Of a stretch of DNA of 58,869 nucleotides, positions 53,339 through 58,869 are shown one piece after another. This DNA is from an uncultured Sulfolobales archaeon (GTDB lineage: Archaea; Thermoproteota; Thermoprotei_A; Sulfolobales; NBVN01): positions 1 to 58,869 of the forward strand of contig CALEDH010000002.1 of NCBI GenBank assembly GCA_937949785.1, read 5' to 3'. A program made the position numbers and the translations under genes. Position 1 is the stretch's first letter. Each line of letters opens with the position of its first letter. Below the pieces are notes generated by a model. The model ran no database searches and was not told where the DNA came from. It saw only the letters and a program-made list of their open reading frames with translations.

Positions 53339-54202
53339 CTGCTGGATTACACTGCGATAATTGCTGCGTCCTTGATTTGGAGTATAACAGCAAGCATAAT
53401 GTCGAGGTATAGGTTGATTATTAAACCGTTTATATTTACAGCTCTTAGAGCTATGTTTGCAATGGTTATCTTAATAACTACATCAATTCTAATTAATGTT
53501 CAGGTTAATAACGTGTCAACACCTACTCTAATTTTACTGGTGATTTCCGGGTTGTTAGGTCCTGGAGTCGGGGATGCTTACTACGCTAAGGCCATCCGAT
53601 CTATCGGCGGTTCGTTAGCGGTGTTAATTAGCTATACTTACATCGTCATATCTCAACTAATATCAATAACGTTCTTAGGTGAGCTGCTAAGACCTCCACT
53701 TATCGTAGGTAGTATACTGGTTTTCACAGGTTTAATAGTAGCTATGAAGACTAAGGAGTTAGGCAATGCCGTAAACACTAAAGGTATAGCTTACTCGTTA
53801 GTAGCTGCGTTTTCATGGAGTCTTGGAGCGATTATGATTAAATTAGTATTAAGTCATGTAGACGTCTTCACCGTAACCATATACAGATTAGCATCAGTGT
53901 CAGTAGTGTTCATACTATTAGGGATAATCCTCGAAACACCGCTGGATAAGACAGTGGTAAAGCCTTTAATCCCTATCTCAGCGCTTACAGGAATTCTCGG
54001 CTTCGGAGTAGGTGTGTACCTCTTCGTCTACTCCATAGACGCCTTAGGTGTGTCGGTAACTACTATGGCTACGGCGTTAACACCAGCCCTATCTCAAATA
54101 CTAATCAAACTCCTAGGCCGTGAGGATGTTGAGATGAGGAACTTCTTAGGAGCTCTGCTAATATCATGCGGTATAATAATGACTGCATTACAGATGGGTT
54201 AA
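53339..54202 (+). CDS. EamA/DMT-family transporter (CTG start proposed)
   Basis: About 287 residues, ten helices in two EamA halves. Starting at the first conventional codon (TTG 53372) would remove half of the first helix; in-frame codons upstream read LLDYTAIIAASLIWS. CTG at 53339 lies 5 nt after TGAGGTGG (53326-53333), an excellent archaeal Shine-Dalgarno, and an in-frame TAA immediately precedes it. GDAYYAKAIRSIGGSLAVLISYTYIVISQLISITFLGE and the second-half YSIDALGVSVTTMATALTPALSQIL are family-typical. Likely a metabolite exporter. Confidence 0.78.
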   Translation: MLDYTAIIAASLIWSITASIMSRYRLIIKPFIFTALRAMFAMVILITTSILINVQVNNVSTPTLILLVISGLLGPGVGDAYYAKAIRSIGGSLAVLISYTYIVISQLISITFLGELLRPPLIVGSILVFTGLIVAMKTKELGNAVNTKGIAYSLVAAFSWSLGAIMIKLVLSHVDVFTVTIYRLASVSVVFILLGIILETPLDKTVVKPLIPISALTGILGFGVGVYLFVYSIDALGVSVTTMATALTPALSQILIKLLGREDVEMRNFLGALLISCGIIMTALQMG

Positions 54203-54333
54203 GTAGTTAGAGCTATGTGTAGGTAATAACGACTTAGAATTAAAATATGACTAAACTCCAAACTCCGTTAAGTTCGTTTCACACCTTTAGGAAGTGAACA
54301 CATATATAATAACGTTTAAATAAAGGAGAAGTC

Positions 54334-54408
<75 letters not shown>

Positions 54409-54637
54409 CTTTACAGCGCTCATAATTATGTTAGAATTGTTAAGGGATTTTCTGAGAGTGCTTCTTGAGGTCGTGTAGATGCTTGTAATTCCGTAGTTCT
54501 TGAAGAGATGAAGAATCTCATAGTTTTCTTCTCTTCGTAAATGAGTTTTTGGTTCGTGATGTCTTACTTCCTAGATTCGTAGGTGGATGAGGAAAACCTT
54601 ATATAGGTTTACAAAGATGTCTACTTAGATGTCTTAG
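54409..54637. other. 229-nt spacer after the tRNA
   Basis: No gene or repeat of the tRNA 3' end was found. A TATA-like ttatatag at 54599-54606 is the likely promoter of the VapBC pair. Confidence 0.5.
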
Positions 54638-54865
54638 ATGGGGTATGTTACGGTGTCTGCTAAGATTCCGAAGAAGTTGAAAGAACTTCTAGATAGGTAT
54701 GGTGTAAGACCTGGTCCGATTATCAGGAGAGCTCTTGAGGAAGAGGTTAAGAAGAGAGTGCTTGAGGAGCTGGAAGTACTTTCTGGAGAGCTGTCTAAGG
54801 AGCTCTCACAGATATCTGATGAGGAAGTAGTTGAGTTAATACGGGAGGATAGAGAAGGTAGATAG
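54638..54865 (+). CDS. vapB: VapB-type antitoxin
   Basis: 75 residues. An N-terminal AbrB/RHH-like segment (VTVSAKIPKKLKELLDRYGVRPGPIIRRALEEEVKKR) for DNA binding and an acidic C-terminal helix (SQISDEEVVELIREDREGR) that would occupy the toxin active site. ATG start with a TATA box about 35 nt upstream. It is 2 nt from the PIN-domain toxin gene. Confidence 0.85.
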   Translation: MGYVTVSAKIPKKLKELLDRYGVRPGPIIRRALEEEVKKRVLEELEVLSGELSKELSQISDEEVVELIREDREGR

Positions 54866-54867
54866 TC

Positions 54868-55263
54868 ATGTATCTCTACGATGCTAGTGCTATATTGAAT
54901 CTAGTGAAGAGAGGGGAGATGAGAATTTTCGTGAAAGGATGTACGGTAGATCTCGCTATCTACGAAGTTATTAACGCGGTTTGGAAGGAGTACTACATAC
55001 TTAAGAAAATACGGGCGGAAACAGCGTACAGATTAGTTGAGCTACTCTCTAAAATTCTTAACGTGCTAGACCTACACACAATAAGAGGTTCCGAAAAAGA
55101 AGTAGTAGATATTGCTGTGAAAGAGGGGATCGCTATTTATGACGCGTCATACATCTACATAGCAGCACGAAATAAACTAACACTAGTAACTGACGACAAA
55201 AAACTCGCAGAAATCGCTAAAAAATACATCAGAGTAACAACAACTAAGGAGATCGCTGCGTAA
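54868..55263 (+). CDS. vapC: VapC-type PIN-domain ribonuclease toxin
   Basis: 131 residues. The four acidic positions of PIN nucleases can be placed: D in YLYDASAI (residue 5), E in YEVINAVW (about 33), D in AIYDASYIYIAA (about 98) and D in LVTDDKKL (about 114). It would cleave tRNA or mRNA when freed from the antitoxin. The only complete genes between the tRNA and the decayed region. Confidence 0.88.
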   Translation: MYLYDASAILNLVKRGEMRIFVKGCTVDLAIYEVINAVWKEYYILKKIRAETAYRLVELLSKILNVLDLHTIRGSEKEVVDIAVKEGIAIYDASYIYIAARNKLTLVTDDKKLAEIAKKYIRVTTTKEIAA

Positions 55264-55443
55264 GCTTCTCCATCAACGTCATTCATCCCCTTCCTGAGAC
55301 TTCCCAGATGTTTAGAAGACTGAGATTATCGCTGGAGGCATGAGACAGCGTTCTTGGATATATACCCGAGATACTTCTCCGTCCTGAAACAGTCATGTGG
55401 GATTTGATGATTTACGTGCTTCCAACAAAACAACGAGTACTCA
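55264..55443. other. Unassigned sequence after vapC
   Basis: No coherent reading frame or recognisable remnant is visible in these 180 nt; they lie at the edge of the decayed segment. Confidence 0.4.
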
Positions 55444-55746
55444 CTACATACTACTTAGTTGTGTGGTTGCGGAGGGAAAAATCGAAATGAACGTAATTAA
55501 GTGTGAGAGCTCCTCAGGAACGCCTCCGTATCTAGTTCTCTCCCTGAACACGAAGGCATTCGGCCTCAGATATCCTTTCTTAGTCTCGAAATTAACTTCC
55601 ACAACCCCGAACCTCTGCCTAAAGCCCTGCACCAACTCATAGTTGCCGACTAAGCTCCAGTACGGATATTCCTTAACTGGAACGCCCTCATTAGCAGCTT
55701 TAGCTGTGGCGTGGATATACCTCTCACGGGAAGTAACGTGGTAGAG
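55444..55746 (-). pseudogene. GH1 beta-glycosidase, C-terminal remnant
   Basis: On the minus strand the frame reads SRERYIHATAKAANEGVPVKEYPYWSLVGNYELVQGFRQRFGVVEV, then YLRPNAFVFRE and GVPEELSHL, which corresponds to the last 90-100 residues of archaeal family 1 beta-glycosidases (LacS type: WSL-x-NYEW, RFGL, RPSALV). The frame is closed upstream by TAA and the catalytic nucleophile region is missing, so more than three quarters of the gene is gone. A recent loss of a sugar-using locus is implied. Confidence 0.68.
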
Positions 55747-55840
55747 TTAACGATACAGGTTCACGTGAAACCACGACTGAGCGAGGAATTACAGATCTAC
55801 CTTTAACTAGTTACCGAGACCACCACCTGAAACCGCTTAA

Positions 55841-56089
55841 CCCTCAATTCAGCAGGAGCCCGAGATTCTAGTAAGCCTCCTAGCTATTACTTCAGCTCTG
55901 ATCTCGCTTTTCTCTTAATACCCAAAAGAAGATCTGGGTATATCAGCTGAAGCTTATAGAGGGATAATATTTTTCCTCACCTACTCACCTATCCTCGAGA
56001 TAGTGACTGCTTTACTCCTACCGTCAACGCAGGGTCCAACCAATATGTTGGCTGGAGTTTTGACTCTAGCACTAAAAGCACGAGATTGA
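55841..56089 (+). pseudogene. Remnant of a membrane protein
   Basis: One frame reads EPEILVSLLAITSALISLFS, a TAA, then EDLGISAEAYRGIIFFLTYSPILEIVTALLLPSTQG and ALKARD to a stop. Two or three hydrophobic segments across an in-frame stop suggest a decayed transporter or permease, possibly lost together with the glycosidase. Family not identified. Confidence 0.35.
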
Positions 56090-56111
56090 AGGCGGGATTC
56101 TCCCGCTTCAA
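56086..56111. mobile_element. IS200/IS605-like terminal hairpin
   Basis: TTGAAG(g)CGGGA - ttc - TCCCGCTTCAA: an 11-bp stem with a single bulged G and a 3-nt loop. This resembles the subterminal hairpins of archaeal IS200/IS605 (TnpA/TnpB) elements. It lies exactly where the preceding remnant ends and the next broken gene begins. No transposase gene remains nearby, so this could be an end left by a deleted copy; a plain terminator hairpin is the alternative. Confidence 0.4.
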
Positions 56112-57014
56112 ACAGCAGAAGTTTCACCAGCTTATGAGGAGTTTGGACTAGGTAAGGAGAGCTTTGAAGAACTAGTGAAGGAAATTGTTTTCGGCATGAA
56201 ATATCTTTTAGAGAGAAAGCCTAGAGAATTTAAGGAAGCTGTTGAAAGACCCCTTCCAAGAGAGGGAGAAAGGCCAAGAAACCCTGGGGAGATAGTGGCC
56301 GCAATAACTCCCTTCGATAAAGCCATCCTATGGACTATTGGAACGGGAAACTACCTAGCCTCGGAGATCTATGAAGAGGTGAATAAGAAGCTTAAGGAAT
56401 AGAATGTTGACAAGGAAGTACTCGGAGCTCAAAAGAAATTATATGAGTTTGCGAAACTACTAAAAGAGGGGGCAAGGGTTTGATAGAGTTCACAAAGCTC
56501 GGCAGAAGCTTATTCTACTGGCTCTCGAAATGGGGGGAGATAGCTTTCGCAGAGAAGTTTGGAATGCCATCTGACAGAGCTATAAACGAGCTCGGAGGCG
56601 GAGGGAAGACGTCGAAAGCTATAACCCTAGAAGTCATTAAGGAGTGGCTTGAGCCAGAAGGCTACAAAGTGAAGATAGAGGAGGAAATAGAGACCGACTT
56701 AACCGAGAGTGGAAGAGGCTATACAGACCTCGTAGCAGAAAAAGATGGTGAAGCCTTAAGGATTGAGATCGAGTACCGCCCACCGAAAGAACATAAGGAA
56801 GAACTTAGAGTATTCAGACACGCTTTACATCATAGCCAGCGACGAAATAGCAAAGAAGAAAGTAATTCAGGTTGCTTTAAAAACGTTATTCAGACTGAGG
56901 AAAGAGAGGCCGAAAGAAGAGTTACGAGTTAAAATAGCAAGCTTCGAGGATTTAAAGAGAACTAACTTTGGGGAATGGTTTGAGGTGAAAGTATTTGAAA
57001 AGCTGGAAAATTAA
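56112..57014 (+). pseudogene. Decayed winged-helix/nuclease-like gene (several disruptions)
   Basis: A frame open from the hairpin reads AEVSPAYEEFGLGKESFEELVKEI..., including FDKAILWTIGTGNYLASEIYEEVNKKLKE, the start of a winged helix, then TAG at 56400. The same frame continues NVDKEVLGAQKKLYEF to 56482, where the sequence passes into another frame (56480 on, IEFTKLGRSLFYWL...), with GRGYTDLVAEKDGEALRIEIEY resembling a PD-(D/E)xK nuclease core. Near 56800 it shifts again to YSDTLYIIASDEIAKKKV...FEKLEN, ending at 57014. One ancestral gene with an internal stop and two frameshifts is the simplest reading. Confidence 0.6.
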
Positions 57015-57031
57015 AGTTAAAATGAGGGGAA

Positions 57032-58869
57032 ATGATGGATCCGATAATTAAGGAAGGGTCAATTGTTAAGGGGCCCCTCTGGCCTGAACCAATTGAAGTC
57101 AAAAAAATTGAAGAGATGGACGAATACGTCCACATTATTGGAGTTACTCTTCACTCCCGAAGATTCGTGGATCAACTGATACCAAAGAGCGATTATGAAA
57201 AGTTAGAAGTAGAAGACACTTCTTTAGATTTCTCAGCTCCTTCAGAAGAAGCCTTTTTAGCGCTTGAGGCCGAAAGACATAGATTTGCATCATTGTTCGA
57301 CCCTCTTTTAGCAATGAATGTCTCGAAAATAGACCCCCTCCCCTTCCAAATAGAAGCGGTTTATGGATATATCCTAAAATTGCCAAAAATTAGATTTCTC
57401 TTGGCAGACGATCCAGGAGCTGGAAAGACAATTATGGCAGGGCTCGTGCATAAAGAGCTTAAACTAAGGGGGGTTGTCAATCGTACTTTAATAGTTACCC
57501 CAGGCCATCTCAAAGATCAATGGTTGAGAGAGCTGAAAGATAAATTTCATGAACATTTTACGATAATTGACAGAAATTCTTTCCAAACACATTATGGGGA
57601 AAATCCCTGGGAGAGGGAAGGCCAAGTTATCACGTCGATGGACTTTGCGAAACGAGACGATATATTACCTTCCCTTCAGAGTGTTGAATGGGACTTGGTT
57701 ATAGTGGATGAAGCTCATAAAATGGCAGCGTATAAGTATGGTGATAAAATCTCAAAAACTGAAAGATATAAACTTGGCGAAGTGCTATCAAGAAATTCAT
57801 CTCACCTCCTCTTTCTTACAGCCACCCCACATAAGGGAGACCCTGAAAACTTCAGGCTCTTCCTAGATCTTCTAATCCCAGGTTTTTTCGCAACAACTGA
57901 TTTAATAAATGAATCTCTAAAGAGTAAGGACAATCCATTATTCATTAGGAGGTTAAAAGAAGATCTACGCGACTTTGAAGGTAGACCGATCTTTACAAAT
58001 CGTTATCCTAAAACCGTGAAGTTCACCCTCTCAGATAAGGAGGTAGAGCTCTACAACGAATTGTCGAAATATGTTATTACTCAATACAATCTTGCATTGG
58101 AAAGAATACAGGAGAAGGGGAGAAGGAACATAGCTTTTGCATTATTAATACTGCAACGTAGAATGGCTTCAAGTACTTATGCCTTATTAAAATCCCTCGA
58201 AAGAAGAAAACGGCGGTTGCAAGAGCTTTTAGAGAAATCCGAGCTTCCCAGAGAAGAGGTAGAGGTTGATTTGGAAGAAGTTGAGGACTATGAGGAGGGG
58301 GAGAGGTGGAAACATGAAACAGAATGGGAGACTATAAGCATAGCCGCTAACATAGAGGAGTTAAGGAAGGAGATTGAAATTATAGATAGTTTAATTAAAA
58401 AAGCTGAGGAAATCATTAGAGAAGAGAGTGAAGTTAAACTTCAAGAGCTGAAAAAGGCTGTTGAGGAAGGTTTTAGGCAGATAAGGGAAATGGGTGGAAA
58501 CGAGAAGATCCTCATCTTCACAGAATCCAGAGATACTATGGAGTATTTGGTAAAGAAGTTGCGGAAATGGGGTTACTCGGTTAACTTTATGCATGGTGGG
58601 ATGAGCCTCGATGATAGAATAGTTGCGGAGAAAATTTTCAGAGATGAGACACAGATCATGGTATCTACGGAGGCTGGTGGTGAAGGTATAAACCTGCAGT
58701 TCTGTCATTTAATGATTAACTATGACATACCATGGAACCCTAATAGGCTTGAGCAGAGGATGGGGAGGATCCATAGGTATGGGCAGCAGAAAGATGTTTA
58801 TATCTTTAACCTTGTAGCAGAGAACACTAGGGAGGGGAAAGTCCTAATAAAGCTTCTCGAGAAGCTTGA
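57032..58869 (+). CDS. SNF2-family helicase (3' truncated by window edge)
   Basis: 612 residues visible, frame open at the edge; relatives have about 900-1100 residues. The N-terminal region is followed by Walker A LADDPGAGKTIMAGL, VTPGHLKDQWLREL, DEAH-type box VIVDEAHKMAA, LTATPHKGDPENF, a long charged helical insert, then helicase C motifs ILIFTESRDTMEYL, MVSTEAGGEGINLQF and WNPNRLEQRMGRIHRYGQ. The P-loop reads LADDP rather than the common LADEP. Related to defence-island helicases such as DISARM DrmD and Hma-type helicases. Start ATG at 57032 or 57035, 18 nt after the decayed gene. Confidence 0.85.
   Translation, partial: MMDPIIKEGSIVKGPLWPEPIEVKKIEEMDEYVHIIGVTLHSRRFVDQLIPKSDYEKLEVEDTSLDFSAPSEEAFLALEAERHRFASLFDPLLAMNVSKIDPLPFQIEAVYGYILKLPKIRFLLADDPGAGKTIMAGLVHKELKLRGVVNRTLIVTPGHLKDQWLRELKDKFHEHFTIIDRNSFQTHYGENPWEREGQVITSMDFAKRDDILPSLQSVEWDLVIVDEAHKMAAYKYGDKISKTERYKLGEVLSRNSSHLLFLTATPHKGDPENFRLFLDLLIPGFFATTDLINESLKSKDNPLFIRRLKEDLRDFEGRPIFTNRYPKTVKFTLSDKEVELYNELSKYVITQYNLALERIQEKGRRNIAFALLILQRRMASSTYALLKSLERRKRRLQELLEKSELPREEVEVDLEEVEDYEEGERWKHETEWETISIAANIEELRKEIEIIDSLIKKAEEIIREESEVKLQELKKAVEEGFRQIREMGGNEKILIFTESRDTMEYLVKKLRKWGYSVNFMHGGMSLDDRIVAEKIFRDETQIMVSTEAGGEGINLQFCHLMINYDIPWNPNRLEQRMGRIHRYGQQKDVYIFNLVAENTREGKVLIKLLEKL

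Noticed and set aside
55397-55642. Plus-strand ORF of 81 codons
   Set aside because: It is the complement of the GH1 remnant, whose minus-strand translation matches a known family.
56175-56482. In-frame TAG at 56400 read as pyrrolysine
   Set aside because: The frame ends again at 56480 and further frameshifts follow; decay is simpler and nothing points to Pyl machinery.

Overview
The window reads as a chromosomal segment of a thermophilic archaeon of the Thermoproteota (crenarchaeal) type. Evidence: the archaeal form of riboflavin synthase, a COG2522-type HTH regulator, DUF131 membrane proteins, a NikR regulator, an ArsA/Get3-like ATPase, VapBC, an M29 aminopeptidase, archaeal Shine-Dalgarno sequences of the GGTGAT/GAGGTG type, many GTG and TTG starts, TATA boxes about 25-30 nt before start codons (short or absent leaders), and a dual-guide box C/D sRNA. 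The genus cannot be fixed from sequence alone.

Layout. 1-8.7 kb: end of a TRAP transporter permease, galT, an MFS carrier, valS, a ROK sugar kinase, an M29 aminopeptidase and ribC. 8.7-13.2 kb: a PHI-type sugar-phosphate isomerase, an MBL-fold hydrolase, NikR, two small membrane proteins, a TldD-like protease and a thioredoxin-like CxC protein. 13.4-16 kb: a PadR-ABC efflux operon behind a perfect palindromic operator. 16-23.8 kb: a TatD-like hydrolase, nitroreductase, cupin, dihydropteroate synthase, nucleotidyltransferase, a CBS-DRTGG family II pyrophosphatase and a hydrogenase maturation protease. 23.9-28.2 kb: a sodium:solute symporter with a small partner, a divergent HTH protein fused to a solute-binding-like domain, and an ArsB/NhaD-type permease. 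28.4-33.7 kb: a HemW-like radical SAM protein, the COG2522 regulator, a DUF438/hemerythrin/PAS protein, SfsA and a thioredoxin-CcdA fusion. 34-41 kb: a three-gene B12/radical SAM operon, divergent from a four-CBS protein with an HPF-like tail, then MFS, ThiF/MoeB and fumarase. 41-47.8 kb: CstA preceded by a small gene broken by a partial duplication, an ArsA-like operon, a C/D sRNA and BirA. 48-53.2 kb: a complete branched-chain amino acid/amide ABC transporter (LivFGK on minus, LivHM on plus). 53.3-54.4 kb: a DMT exporter and tRNA-Arg(CCG).

Beyond the tRNA the character changes. VapBC is followed by decayed sequence: the tail of a GH1 glycosidase, a membrane-protein remnant, an IS200/IS605-like hairpin and a winged-helix/nuclease-like gene with several disruptions. 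The window ends inside a large SNF2-family helicase of the kind found in defence islands. This looks like a tRNA-adjacent variable island.

The most notable observations are these. (1) The C/D sRNA at 46.9 kb has a D guide that, by the N+5 rule, places 2'-O-methylation on C56 of the tRNA T-loop. (2) A TTCTGA(G/A)CTACGTAG-type motif is dispersed through nearly all of the long gene-free spacers. (3) Two palindromes built on the same GTTCTGA half-site sit between a B12/radical SAM operon and the CBS gene. (4) At least two genes appear to start at CTG. (5) A small gene in front of cstA is split by a 25-bp direct repeat around a 39-nt insert.
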